Of a stretch of DNA of 64,000 nt, positions 43,001 to 55,089 are shown in pieces. The notes beneath the pieces are model-generated. The model was given only the letters and a program-made list of their open reading frames with translations, made no database searches and had not been told where the DNA came from. This stretch comes from Hsuehochloa calcarea (taxonomy: Eukaryota > Streptophyta > Magnoliopsida > Poales > Poaceae). Position 1 is the first letter of the stretch, and every line of letters begins with the position of its first letter. The translations under genes were made by a program, and so were the position numbers. The stretch is from NCBI GenBank assembly GCA_036346395.1, contig CM070596.1, forward strand, positions 18,638,177 to 18,702,176, given 5' to 3'.

Positions 43001-44490
43001 AACCGAGTTGTATGAAGAACTAAAGCATCCGAACTGAAATTGTCACCAAGGTCAGATCAACACGGTGGAAGTCCAACCAACCATACAAAGTCGATCGAGA
43101 AAAACAGCTAGAAGACGAAGACATCAAAGAAATCATGAAAACATGAGAAGAGGCAAAGCCCGTGATTTTCTCAAGACGAGCAGGCACAGTATGGTTTGGC
43201 AACCGTGATCCGGTACCTAAACATCATGAAACCGCATAACCGATTCTCAAAGAAGCTCATGAATCACCTTACTCTATCCATCCCGGAGTACCAAGATGTA
43301 CCAGATCCAAGGAAAAGTATTGGTGGGTTAGTATGAAGTGAGAGATCGCTGAGTTTGTTGCACGTTGATGTATGTATGTCGTGTTAAGGCAGAACATCGA
43401 GACTCGCGGATTGTTACAACCATTACCAATTCCCGAGTGGAAATGGGAGGAGATTGGTATGGATTTTATCACCGACTACCTAGGACCCAATCAAAGTTGT
43501 GATTCCATTTGGGTGATAATTGACCGATTAACAAAAGTGGCTCATTTTATTCCACCAAGACCACTTACGAAGCAATAAGTTAGCGAGAATTGTACATGGC
43601 CAGGATCGTCTGTCTACATGGTATACCCAAGAAAATTGTGTCCGACAGAGGTTCGCAGCTCACTTCAAAATTTTGGCAGAGTCTACATGAAGCTTTAGGA
43701 ACTGACTCAACTTCAAAGACAAAGATATCATCCCCAAACAGATGGCGGACCGAACGTAAATCAGTCCTAGAAGACATGCTTCGAGCTTGTGCTATAGATT
43801 ATGGAAGAAGTGGGATAAGAATTTGCCCTATGCAGAATTTTCCTACAACAACAAACTTCCAAGCTAGCCTACAGATGTCGCCATTTGAAGCATTGTATGG
43901 TAGAAAGTGTAGAACCCTCTCCTTTGGGATCAAGTAGGAGAGCACCAATTCTTCTGACTGAATTGATAAAAGAAGTCAAAGTAAGGTAAAAGCAATAAGA
44001 GAACGTCGAAAGTAGCTCAAACCCGACAAAAGAGTTATGCCGATAATCGCTGAGAGAACTATCCTTCGAGATGGGAGATTTTGTCTATCTCAGGTAACTC
44101 CACCCGAGGAGTGAAGAGATTTCGCACTAAAGGAAAACTCGCACCTGCATTTGTCTGACCCTATAAGATTTTGGCAAAAGAGGTGAAGTTGCTTATCGCT
44201 TGAACTACCAAAGATCTCGTCACTGCTCACAATGTCTTCCATGTATCCCGCTTATAGAAATGTCTCAGAGTACCAACGGAAGAAACAGCGCTGAGAGCAT
44301 CGATCTTCGTGAAGATCTCACCTATGTGGAACAACCAATCAAGATTCTCGATGTGGCGTAACGCGCCACCGAAGCAAAGTCATTCGCTCTTGTAAGGTTC
44401 AATGGAGCAATCATTCGTAAGAAGAAGCTACCGGGCGAGAAGAAGTTTTGAGAGCCGAGTATCCCTACCTTTTGTCGACTAAGTCCAATC
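43001..44490 (+). pseudogene. gypsy I integrase
   Basis: The conserved pieces are the pre-core KYWWVSMK (about 43318), PLPIPEWKWEEIGMDFITDY with the first catalytic Asp (43422-43480), and IWVIIDRLTKVAHFIP (43507-43555). Next comes HGIPKKIVSDRGSQLTSKFW with the second Asp (43619-43675) and SPFEALYGRKCRTL (about 43880). The tail near 44290-44480 (VEQP.KILD, QWSNH-like) is the usual gypsy C-terminal region. Many indels break it. Confidence 0.85.
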
Positions 44491-44507
44491 TCTGGTCGAG
44501 ATTCCCT

Positions 44508-44522
44508 TTAAAGGGGTAGGTT
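44508..44522 (+). other. Polypurine tract of gypsy I
   Basis: TTTAAAGGGGTAGGTT lies immediately before the 3' LTR start TGTAATGACTC at 44523. Confidence 0.8.
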
Positions 44523-47500
44523 TGTAATGACTCAAAATTTCAATTTCATTGAAAATAAAACATCAATAATTTTGTGGATTTTCCTGAAATTTTAAAAGCT
44601 TTTCCTAAAGTATATTAAGGCTAAAAGAATTTATGTGCAAAATCTATTACCAACTAAAAGTTGGAATTATTTTATTTAAGTCCGAATGCCTCATAGAATT
44701 TCGTGAATTTTCTCAAAATTTTGGACTTCATTTACTATTTTCTAAAGCCTATTTGAATTTCTCGAATTAAATCAATTGAAAAAGAATTTAAAATTCTTCA
44801 CTAAGATCGGGCGAAGCTCAAAGATCATGCGCTGCCTCGCCCAACTCTCCCCGCTGCGATAACGCTGGCCGTCCGATCAAAATCGGACGGCCGACATCAA
44901 TCCGCCGCGCCTCTCTCTCTCTCTCTGCCTTTGTCGGTGGGGCCCGCCGCCTGGCGCCGTCTTCCTCACGCTCGTCTTTCCAGCGCGTCCGCCGCCTCGC
45001 CGCCATTACCGCTACTTCGAGCTCATCAAGCCCGTGATTCCTCCCCATTTCTCTCGCCATCACGCGCAATGAAAGCGCCGCTCACCACGCGTTCGTTCCC
45101 GCTTTACTCGCCTTTAAAACTCGCCGAACGCCGCCGCCCTCACCTCCGCAAACGGCCGCTGCCACTCGCCCACGATCTCTACTCCTCAAGCTTTTGCCCC
45201 AACTCTCCACACCTCCTCGCTCCCGGCCGCTCGCAATTGGCTCTTCTTCTCTCGACGGCCGAGTGTGCTTCATTGCCTCTAGCGCCGCCACCGGTGAACC
45301 TCCGCCGCTCGACCGCACCACCGGCCGCCAAGATCGCGAACTCGTGCGCACTCCGCACTCTCGAACGTCGCCGAGCTCCTTCGACGCCAACGATCGAACC
45401 ACACCGCCTCTCGCCGCCGCCGACCATCTTCCGCCACGCCCTCGCGTCGCCAGTAGCGATCGACTCAAGATCACCTCCCGAATATTTTGTGCACTCACCG
45501 AGCTCGCCCGCCGCTAATCGCGGCACCCTCTGCCTCGAGCGCCTCCTCCCGCCGACGTGGTCACCACCTCGGCCACTCACCATTTTCGCATGCGTGGCAG
45601 CCAAGTCCGGCGCCACTGGTCGCGCAAATAAGCGCACAAGGCCAAAGACACCGCCTTCAGATCGTAGGCACCGAGTCCACCGTGGACTTGCGCCACGGCT
45701 GTGGACTCACCCATACTGCGGGCCCACTTGTCGAGCCTCGGCACAAGATCACTGACGTCACCGGCGCAATAAAGATAATTTCCTTTAGAAATTTAATTCG
45801 GAAAATTCGGAAATTCTGATTTTAGGATTTAATTTAGGTTTTAAACTTCCAGGAGCTCGTATTTCTTCATACAAACTCCGATTTAGGTGATTCAAATTTC
45901 TAAATTTGTATAAAATCAAGATCTAGCTAACTAAACCAAAGTTATTAATTTGGAATTAATTTGAATTTTCATTTGAATTTATTTGTGTTCATTTGAATTC
46001 TATTTGAATTTGGAATATTTTCGCGTATAGATTTTGACGACTCCGGAGAGCTTGACCCTATTGAAGAAGTAGAATACTAGGAATTTGAGCAAGGCAAGTT
46101 ACACCATTGACAATTTTGCCCCCAATATTTAAAATTATTTAATTTTTGTTTTAAATTATTATTGCATGCATAATTGTATTTAATTATTTTAAATTCCTGT
46201 TTTTAAATATTTAATTATTCCAATTCCTTTGTATAGCCAAATTTGATTGTTGTATTATCAATTCCTTGTAACCTTAGTCAAATGAATTTAAAATAAATAT
46301 ATGCATAGCAATGCTTAGACCATGAAATATTTGACTTTGGGAGAATTTAGCCAAAATTTCATAAATTGATAAAAAGCCTATGACATTGCTTTGTCATGGT
46401 GGACTTTTGCAAATGTCTTTGAAAATTATAAAAATAAAAGAAAATGGTTTATACTTGGGCAAACATGGACCGTTGGTGGGTGCAGTTTATGCACTGCCTG
46501 TCTGTTAGGATGAAACCTGTGGTTTTTATTGAAAGATGCCCAAGTAGATTAAGGACCGCCTTTGAGCCGCATCTTGCAAAAGCTCCACCGTACTACCACA
46601 TGTTACGTATGGGCGTAACTGTGCTTAATAATTTGTATTACCTCGTATTGTTTATGCCATTTTTGTTGTGTGGGTGTCGGTTAGACTTTATTCCCACTTG
46701 GCGCAAGAGTGGGTTTCAGCAGTGGTTAGCCTAATGGAAGTGAAACCTTAGCGGGCATATTGGTATTGAGGTAATGCATTGAAACGCCTTGTGATAATTG
46801 CCTAGTCACACGCCTAAGGAAGCGTGTATTGGCCCACATAACTGCAAATTATCTCGTGTGGGTAAAGTTGTACCACCTCCGCAGAGTGTAAATCTATTGA
46901 ATAGCCGTGTCCACGGCCATGGACATGCCGAGCAAAGCCACTCTAAGTTAGATTTGTTTTTGGTTTTAAAATAACTTTGGACATGATTTGAGGATGGTTA
47001 ATCCTTGTGGTAAATTTAGGCGGTAGCCTTGTGATAGGAGGGTATCCTTCACCATGTTTCATATGGAGGTTATCCACTATAAAATGATCAATTTTAAATC
47101 TGATTTTAGTTATGTAATGAAAATGTGCCTTGAAACTTAGTATAACTATTTAAACCAAAAGGCTAATTTATGCAAATAAACCCTACAACCTTCCTTTGAA
47201 TAACTTATGCATGCATTCTAAATTGTATTGGGTGTAATTTATGCGAGCACAGGTTGTAGTGCTCACTCTTCTTTGAATATTATTATTCAGAGAAGACTGC
47301 TATCCGTAAGGTGAGGAGCAGGACGATTAGGCAATGACCTCCGCACGATTACTGTGGCGATCGTGTGGCTTACCATTATTATTTGCTTCCGCTAATGTTT
47401 TATTTGGCCTCCGCCCCAGCTTGTAATAAACTCTATGCTTATTAATTATACACTGGATATGTTTGTGATAACATTTTTGTGACTGTGTACACTGGAAATC

Positions 47501-47555
47501 CTGGACTAGTGTATGAACACAGAGAATTCGGGATCCTTCGTTCCCGGGTTCGACA
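44523..47555 (+). repeat. 3' LTR of gypsy I
   Basis: It is 3033 bp and ends GGGTTCGACA, followed by CATAT. It lacks the 47 bp that hold the TATA box in the 5' LTR (36796-36842 there; the junction here is near 45178). Its hairpin is at 47245-47264. It carries many one-base losses relative to the 5' copy, often in CAG/CTG/CGG runs. Confidence 0.92.
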
Positions 47556-47560
47556 CATAT

Positions 47561-48378
47561 GCAAAGATGCTGATGTATGAAAAATGCAAACTCCATCATA
47601 TTCATCATATCCAACTTTTCCTAATGATTGTCAACAAAGATATAACCATACCATTCCATTGTTTACAATTAAATAAAATAAAAGCACAACAATAATGGTA
47701 ATAGAAGATAAAGAAAACAATGATCAATCATTGATCGATGTCTACCATGCACTTGCCCTTACTAGCTGCGACACACGTTTTGGCTAGAAGATGGCAACAA
47801 GCAGGACGCCTCTCCTACATTAAATACTCAAATTTCAATACAAGATATAGCATCATAAGAACAACAATCAATCGACATTGCTACTACACGTCCCCAAATC
47901 CGCAACGCTTCCCCGGTACCGAACAGTCACCTCTTGCTGTCCTAGTACTAAAAAGAGTGTAACTTTTGACTCAAAAGTCCGATCATGGTAATCCACCCAG
48001 TTCTGAATTCTACACAAAATTCCCCTCATTTTCTTAGATTACCAAGTCTTCTAATTAAATCGTCTAACTCTCTGTTTTTATCCCAGAAGACCGACCTGTC
48101 AACTTCGGGACAGCGGGTCTTACTAAATTCATAACTTTTGTCACGTGGCAGGACGAAACGGCGGCGGCGCACGGGAAACAGAAAAACCAAAGTGGCGGCT
48201 AGGGAAAAAAAAGAAAAGACCGCTAGGGTTTGCAAAATTCACTCTCCTCATGATCCTTTTATATCTCGCACAGTCTAGCCCCTCCGTAAAACTCTAAAAT
48301 ATTCTATTTTCACGTACCTACTTTGTTTAATTACGCACATGCCCTTAAGAGGTTATTATTATTATTTAGAATATTACA
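47561..48378 (-). repeat. Gypsy H 5' LTR, upstream part
   Basis: This is the continuation of 35409-36148 beyond element I. On the minus strand the LTR starts TGTAATATTCTAAATAATAA at 48378 and has a TATA box (GATATAAAAGGATC, near 48268-48255). With the other piece the LTR is about 1.56 kb. Small ORFs within (47327-48235) have no domain. Confidence 0.78.
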
Positions 48379-48719
48379 ATATTTCTCCAGTTAAGTTAGG
48401 AGAGCAAAACCCATATCCGACCAGTTACATTCCTCCGTATGTTTCACAGCATACCTGTAAGCTACCTTTATGACTACCTAGTTACGGAGTAGCGTTTGGC
48501 AACCCCAAAGTGTACTCTTACACATGTAGGAAACCATGCTGATCTCAGGTCTAAGGATTATACATCATCAATGCTTGAGACCAACTGACGACATATAAAA
48601 TCATAACAATCACAACAGTGTCTCAAGGTGGGTCAGTCCAACCCCATGTTCTCTAACATGTGTTCACATTATTGATTTGATATCCTTATATCCATGACCG
48701 GTGAAACATGGTCATCAAT
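48379..48719. other. Unassigned 341 bp between gypsies H and K
   Basis: No ORF and no domain are seen. Content such as GTTTGGCAACCCCAAAG and TCATGGATATAAGGATATC (minus) has the feel of retrotransposon LTR sequence, but I find no second copy in the window. It may be the DNA into which H and K inserted. Confidence 0.35.
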
Positions 48720-51700
48720 TGTAACATCCAAAAATGGATTTGTGTTTCAAATGTAAGAAAATCAGGAGAAATTAAAACTTTTCTTGCATCTTGAAGCCAT
48801 TGATCATTTCTGTAATTCTGGATTAAGGAATTATGGAAATCACAATCAGAATCCTCAATGACTACAATCAAAAACCTCCTTGTCATAGATCTTGTGCCAA
48901 ACCCTTGGAGATATTTCTCCTGAGTTCTGGGGAGGCTTGGCAACACCTCTGAATTATCTTATGATTTTTAGAAGTTATTTGGTAAATCTTGGAGGCAAGT
49001 CAAATTAGGTCAAACCCTATTTCCCATCTTCTGGAATTTCTGGAGGAAAATTCAGTACATTAGAATCTCTGGAAATTTCATATGAGGTTCCTCCGGTCGT
49101 CAGCAAACTCCAGTTAAAATTTCATAATTTTTGGAGCTTGCTTGCTATCTTAAATAATTCCTCAAAAGCGCTTATTCAAATTCAAACCCTAATCGGTTTT
49201 CACTGTTCTCGGGTTTGAGTCGGACTGGCTGCCACGGACTCGGTCCATCCACTAATCGTACTAACCGGTCATTCGGCGCTTAGGTGGTGAGCCGTTGGAT
49301 CGGCATCGAACGGTCGCCGACCACCGAACGATGGAGTCGTTTTAATCCACCGATCTAACTCACCGTTGGACCAGATCGAACGGTCTTCGACCGCTTGAAC
49401 GATGGGATCGCTTCAATCCACTCGATCTAGCCCAAACTGCTCGATTTCAACCGACGACCAACGAGTCGCCTCCTTCCTCTCGTCTGCGCGTGAGCCCCGC
49501 CATGGCGCGGCGCAGAGGAGAAAAGCGATGGCGCGCGATCCACTCTATGTCCACCTTTAAACGGCTAGCTCTGCAAGATTAAATGCCCGTCGCGCTCATC
49601 CCTCGAAGGCCATGATTCAACCGCCCCATCGCTCTCAAGTGCTCTCATGGCGTTGTTGACCCGACCGGGAAAATCCGCCGCTGCTCTCGCCATTGCCCTA
49701 TTTAAACTCCATTGCTTCACCCTTAGCTTCCTTTAGCACTTCCGCAACTCCAGCCTAGCACTCACCAGCTTGCTTAGGCCGCAGCCTCGCAATCCCTCGA
49801 CCGCCATTGTTGAGTTGGGAGTTTGGTGGAGGCGGTGTAGCGGGGGTTTTCTTCTTCAAGTCTTTGCCCCCTCTGCTCCCCCTTTACTCTATGGAGCTTG
49901 ACCCTCGCTCGGTTTGGTTCTCTCTTTGCTCAGGTCGCTGTGGCCTAGTGAGGACCTTCTGCTGCTCGTTCATCACTGTCGCAGGAGCACTCCGTGGGTC
50001 TCTCGGTCATTTCTTCATCTCGTATTTTCACCTTGCCCTATAGGAGCTTAGTTGTGTTTTCGTTGTTCTTTTGGTATGGTCCGCTCGAGAGTTCTCCGAG
50101 CCATACCTACTCGGCCGCACTTTGTAGTCGTACTCCGCCAGTAGCAGCCATACTCCGACCAGCACTAGCCGCCGGTCGAACCGTTAAATTTTTAGGCACT
50201 CATCTCTGCCCTTGGCTAGCGCCGCTGTGGTCGGAGAAGCCGCCGATGCCTCTGGCAAAGCGTGCGGGTGGCGCTGCCTCGTGATCGGAATTCCGACCGG
50301 TCACTGTAGCTTGGTCGTTTCGACCGGATGCAGTATTACGATGGGTAAATATGACCTCGCGTAGTCCTCAGAAGTACCCCTTATATTTATAAGGGAGAGT
50401 CCTACCTTGTGATTGTAGTTCTCCTACAATCACCCCCATAGTCGTAAGTCTTCTACGACTATGGCGCGGTCATAAGTCCTTCTACGACCATTATCCAGTC
50501 GTAAGTTCTATCGCGGCCTGTACCTAGTCGTAAGTCTTATCAGGACTATGTCAGGGTCACGAGTTCTTCTTCGACTTGTACGTAGTCGTAAGTCTTACTA
50601 CGATTATGTTAGGGTCGCAAGTTCTTCTACGACTTGTATCTAGTCGTCAGTCCGTCTGCGACTAGAACCCAGTCGTAAGTCTTCTACGACTTGTACCTAG
50701 TCGTAAGTCTTGCTACGACTAGGTCATGATCGTAAGTTCATCTACGACCCCTGCCTGGTCGTAAATCCTTCTACGACTTTTGTGCAGTCGTAGGTTCTGC
50801 TACGACCAGCACCTGATCGTAGGACCTTCTTTTGTTCGTATCTTTGGCATTAAGAATCCAAATCAATTGGTTCTTGTTGCTAAATTCTTTATAAATCATG
50901 CTCTTACTCCTGTAAAATTTTCAGATTTTTTGGAGACAATTTGCTGTTGAGTCTTTGCGTTTTATTCGTTCTTATCGATTGCTTTTCGCTTTCTCGTTAG
51001 GATCCGAAGAGCACATTGACAACCTAATTGATCCTCCGCAACATCTTGATCTGCAAAGAAATGTGCAAGCGGCTTGATCATGTTAATCCCATTACTTTCA
51101 AGTCTAATATCTTGTTTACAACTCATATGTATGCATGCTTTTGTGTCAAACTAATTTTCCCGATTAGAGGTAGTTAATCCTATTGCATTGTTGCCCTCAA
51201 ATTGTTATCCCCTGCCACAACCTTAAGTTATTAATATCACTGGTGGATTAGAGCCCGGTGATTTAGCTATGCTCTTTTATTGTCTTTTCGATGTCATGCT
51301 TAGAAATGCTTAGATGTCGGTAGTATTGGGCAGTCGTCGACTTAGTCGAGACCTTGATCACACAAATCTTATTACTACTCCATTATGTGTAGCACCCTGT
51401 GCTTTGTTACTTTGTAAAGTCAAAAACTGAAAATAAAACTGTTGTCGACTTGGGCACAATGGTAAGTCGGTGTGATCTGTTGGTGTGAATGGAATGGTGC
51501 TTAGATCATCAAGGACCGAGTTACTTGTGTCACTAAGCCAAGCGCTTATGCGTGCTAACCACGCGAGAGGGATATAGGACCTCTCTTGACTTAGTACTTT
51601 GGCGTGGGTTATCTCCGAGTCGCAGGAGGGCGTTGTATGTGTTGTGTGAAACATGATATGTGTTCTCGGTGTTCTTGTGTTGGGTGTGCGGTGGTGGAGA

Positions 51701-52771
51701 TTCCGGGTAGGCTCTCCACCTCGAGGAGCATTTTAGTTGTCCAAGGCTTTACCTGAGACGGGTAGTTGACCGAGGCTTTACAATGACTACGACACAACGT
51801 ATGGGTTTCTATCCATACGGGCGGCTCGTGAATAATTCACAATATTGGAAAGGTCTCAGAGGACTTAGCCGCTTCAAGCATACCTTCTAAGTGTGCTTAA
51901 TAGCTTGGCAAAAGGCGGTCCGCGTGTGGGTACATTGGTACACCCGCAGGGATAAAACTATTCGAATAGCCTCGTCCTAGGTTATGGACATGCTTGGTAA
52001 GGTCGTGCAAGAACTAGACTACAACCTTTTAAATTAAAATTTGACATGGGTGGTATTAATGGGTAATTCATGCTATTGTTGTGGTGACTAATGGGTTAGT
52101 CGCCTGTGATTCTTTGCCATCTATCTATCGTTATATTGTTGTCGCTACGATTATTTGAACATTAAAAACTGATTTGTTAAACTTGCTTTCAAATGTACTA
52201 TCTTATTGCAAATAAAATTTGCTTCATGCTGAAAATGAAACATGCAGCCTCCACTCAAAAAGCTTGCATATAGTTATGTTCAGGTCTGATACTCTGCACG
52301 TAAGTCTTGTGAGTACATTCAAAGTACTCACCCGGCTTTGCTGGGCTCTTTGTTGTAGGAGAGGAAGGTGAGCCCCAAGGGCCTCATTTTTGTGAAATGT
52401 GTTGTGGATTCGACGACTAGCTTGGCGGTCCGGTCAGTTGCCTTGTGGGTTAAAGGCACACTGGTCGGCTCTTTTGTTTATGACCATCTTATGGCACTTT
52501 TGCTTCCGCAGTTAAACTTCTTTATGTATATGTCGTTTGGCCGGTCGGCCTCTCTTTTGTAATAGCTATCTTTTATTTATGCTATCTTCTGGTTGTTGCT
52601 TTGCTTCGGTTCTATGTGAATGAATGGAACTGATGTATGAACTTTGTAAAGAGGTGTGTATACTGCATTTCTGGGAAGTATACATGTCTCGAGTCTCGGA
52701 TTATCTGATTTGTGATTCTAGGACCGAATGGATGGTTAAGCATTACAAGCCCGATAAACTGGGGTCTCACA
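48720..52771 (+). repeat. 5' LTR of gypsy K (about 4.05 kb)
   Basis: It begins TGTAACATCCAAAAATGG and ends GGGGTCTCACA just before the primer site. A TATA-like CCTATTTAAACTCC lies near 49696. Downstream are a hairpin array (50378-50830), a diverged CTATTCGAATAGCC block (51955-51975) and a perfect 8-bp hairpin GTGAGTAC/GTACTCAC (52309-52331). The other LTR is outside the window, so the 3' boundary rests on the primer site. Confidence 0.8.
50378..50830 (+). repeat. Tandem hairpin array in the LTR of K
   Basis: About 14 units recur with a ~31-bp period, each an inverted repeat of the type AGTCGTA-agtcttc-TACGACT. The first members are CCCTTATA-TT-TATAAGGG (50378-50395) and GTGATTGTAG-TTCTC-CTACAATCAC (50409-50433, a perfect 10-bp stem). 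Units lie downstream of the TATA-like box, so they would be transcribed. Confidence 0.85.
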
Positions 52772-52772
52772 A

Positions 52773-52790
52773 GGTTTGGTATCAGAGCCA
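52773..52790 (+). other. Primer-binding site of gypsy K
   Basis: GTTTGGTATCAGAGCCAT follows the LTR end. It is the initiator tRNA-Met type. Confidence 0.88.
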
Positions 52791-53524
52791 TACTGACCGT
52801 AGTAACCCAAGTTGGTCGTCTTTAGGATATTTTGGAAAATATTATTTTCAAAGTATCAAATGGTTTATGAAAGCTTAAGGAATTCTCAGATTTTATTCCT
52901 TACCTATCTTAGCTTTCTCCTCTCATCTTACTCTAATTTGAGTTTCAGAAATTGATTTCCTCGCCTTTTTCAAAGATAGTTGTTGGGTTTTGGGAACTAA
53001 TGAGCTTGGCAAATTAAAGTGGTGGTTGCCCTCTACAAGGTTTTGAAGTTTCTGGAATGGATAAATTATGCATCGAAGCTTGGATGCAAAACCCGACAAT
53101 GATCTTTCAATTTAGGACAGCAGGCTCAAAGGTTCCAAATGGGGTAGAGAATGAGAGGTTGACCGACTGAAACTTGTGGGAATAGGAGGGTAAGGTGTGA
53201 TACTAGTTAGCTCTGTATCTAACACTATTTTCGCTGACTTAATCTTACTCTTTAGTGGTAATAGACCTTACCTGCTATTCTGATTTTATCTTCCCAATCA
53301 ATTTCTCGTTCATTCAATACGGGTTAGTTGCGTTGGAAAGTTGAGCTTTGGCCTTATGATTCCTTGCTGTTTTTGGAGTCTTTTTATAAGCATGTTTTAA
53401 GTTTATACACTTGTTGTTTTTGGCTTTCGATTAGGGGGTATTCCATTCCCCTAGTCGCTAGCGTTTCGCTTTCTTGTGGCTTTGATTTTTGAGTCTAGTT
53501 TTAACCAAAATTTCTTGTAACAGG
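52791..53524 (+). other. Untranslated leader of gypsy K
   Basis: No coding domain is seen between the primer site and the gag ATG. The sequence is rich in TTT and GTT tracts. Confidence 0.6.
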
Positions 53525-54550
53525 ATGGCCGGACGCACTCGCAGCGGCCAAGGCGGTCCACCGTCCGACGAGGATCTTCCTCCTCCTCCGACCATGGTCG
53601 AGGTCCTTCTTGAGATCGAGCGCAACCGTGCAGAGGACAGGAGGATTCTTCTGGACGTTATCGCGCGCAACACTTCCGCCCTTACCGGTGCTTCAGGATC
53701 CGGGCAAGGGAGTGGACACCAGCCGCGTGGGGGACTCGCGGAGTTTCTTCGCACTGCCCCCCACGTTCTCCGTGTCCGAGGACCCGCTTGACGCATTTGA
53801 TCGGCTTCGCTCGGTTGAGCGAAAGCTTCACATAGCGCAGTGCTAGGAGCACGAGAAGGTGTTGTTCGCTTCGCACCAGCTAGAGGGTGCAGCTTTGTCT
53901 TGGTGGGAGAGCTTTCTCGCCATGTACTCGACGGTGACACCGCCACGGGAGGAGTTTCGATCGCCTCCGTCGAGTCACATTCCTTCCAAATTTTGATGAG
54001 GTCAAGAAGAAGGAGTTCTTGTCGCCGGACAAGGACGTTCCTCAGTCACGGAGTATCTTTACGAGTTCAACCATTTGGCTCATTATGCTCCGGAAGAGGT
54101 GGCCACTGATGAGGCCAAGCAAGAGAAGTTAAAGGATGGTTTGTCTGAGGAGCTGCAGGACAAGCTATCTATCGTTGACTTCCCAGATTTCCAGGCCTTG
54201 GTGGACAAGGCCATCGAGCCGAGCACTGTGGAGAGCGCGCCAGGATTCCGCAAGCGTAAGTGGAGGCCCACAAGTCATCTAGGGCCAGCTATTCCCGCTT
54301 GATCCGTCTCGTGGGTCGCGCCCACAAAGCCAAGACTTCGAGGCCGTCAGCGCCTGTTCTTCGTCCTTCACAGGTCGTGTCCCAATCACGTGCACCTGCG
54401 AGTCAGCAGAGTGGCCCCCACAACCCAGCCGCTGGAGTCACTTGCTTCACCTGCAACCAGAAGGGGCATTATGCGAACCAATGCCCTAAGAAGACAGGAG
54501 CAGCCCCTCGTCCTAATGGAGGACGCGGGCAAGGAGGCGGTTCTTCGTAG
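53525..54550 (+). pseudogene. gypsy K gag with zinc knuckle (frameshifted)
   Basis: The start ATG is at 53525 (MAGRTRSGQGGPPSDEDLPPPP). An acidic helix VEVLLEIERNRAEDRRILLDV follows. The frame shifts in GCCCCCCAC near 53757 into FSVSEDPLDAFDRLRSVERKLHIAQC, where TAG stands for an expected Gln or Thr codon (53842-53844). The core continues EHEKVLFASHQLEGAALSWWESF, then after further shifts YEFNHLAHYAPEEVATDE and KLKDGLSEELQDKL. The knuckle CFTCNQKGHYANQC at about 54448-54490 is a perfect CX2CX4HX4C. Gag would form the particle and bind RNA. Confidence 0.87.
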
Positions 54551-55084
54551 GACCTGAAGATAGTCCCTGCTACCCAAGGCATGGGTAGTGGTCGCGTCAA
54601 CCTCATCTCAGCAGAGGAGGCACAGGAGGCACCCGACGTTGTGCTGGGTACACTTTCTGTTAACTCTCATTCTGCTACTGTTTTGTTTGATTCAGGAGCA
54701 TCTCATTCTTTTGTTTCTGAGTCTTTTGCTGCTATTAGTGAGCTCCTTTTTACTCCATTGTTGATCACATTGCTCATTCGCTCTCCTGGTTTGGAGTTGA
54801 GGGCTGAATCTGAGTGTAGGGATGTCCCAATTGAGATTGAGGGAGTAGGATTCTTAGCAAATCTTATCCTTCTCCATTCAGCAAGTCTAGATGTAATTCT
54901 TGGTATGGATTGGTTGTCTCAGCATAAGGGACAAATCGATTGTGCCAAGAAGTGTGTCTCTTTATCTAGTCTTCCGCGAAAGCGTTCGTTAGCTTTTAAT
55001 GAAAGTCGCTAGGTCCGCACTTCTTCGCACTTGAAGCGAAGCCCGCTCTAGATATTAGTGAGGTCCCAACAGTTTGTGACTTCA
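54551..55084 (+). pseudogene. gypsy K aspartic protease
   Basis: The frame at 54581-55012 carries the protease: GSGRVNLISAEEA, VLGTLSVNSHSATVLFDSGASHSFVS with the DSG active site (about 54690-54700), LHSASLDVILGMDWLSQHKGQIDC. It is complete in length for a gypsy protease. The frame then runs out at 55010-55012, and broken sequence reads on towards RT until L interrupts at 55090. Confidence 0.85.
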
Positions 55085-55089
55085 TGGAT

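Larger units (their letters stand above)
36149..47555 (+). mobile_element. Ty3/gypsy retrotransposon I, complete but frameshifted
   Basis: It has two ~3.05-kb LTRs (36149-39206 and 44523-47555), primer site, an extra ORF, gag, protease region, RT, RNase H, integrase and polypurine tract in gypsy order. CATAT is duplicated at 36144-36148 and 47556-47560, inside the LTR of H. The long LTRs, extra ORF before gag and TGTAACAGCCC start recall the rice RIRE3/RIRE8 type, a recollection I cannot check here. Coding parts carry many one- to three-base indels and no long ORF survives. The two LTRs remain clearly alike but differ by many small indels. Confidence 0.93.

Noticed and set aside
44931..45755. 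274-residue plus-strand ORF
   Set aside because: It sits in the 3' LTR of gypsy I. It is a low-complexity Pro/Ser/Arg translation of GC-rich sequence and is not kept in the 5' LTR.
50409..50830. Regularly spaced repeats resembling a CRISPR array
   Set aside because: The units are diverged, the spacing is not unique-spacer like, there are no cas genes, and the DNA is plant retrotransposon LTR.
53458..53946. 162-residue minus-strand ORF
   Set aside because: It is antisense to gag of K, whose sense frames carry the expected gag motifs.
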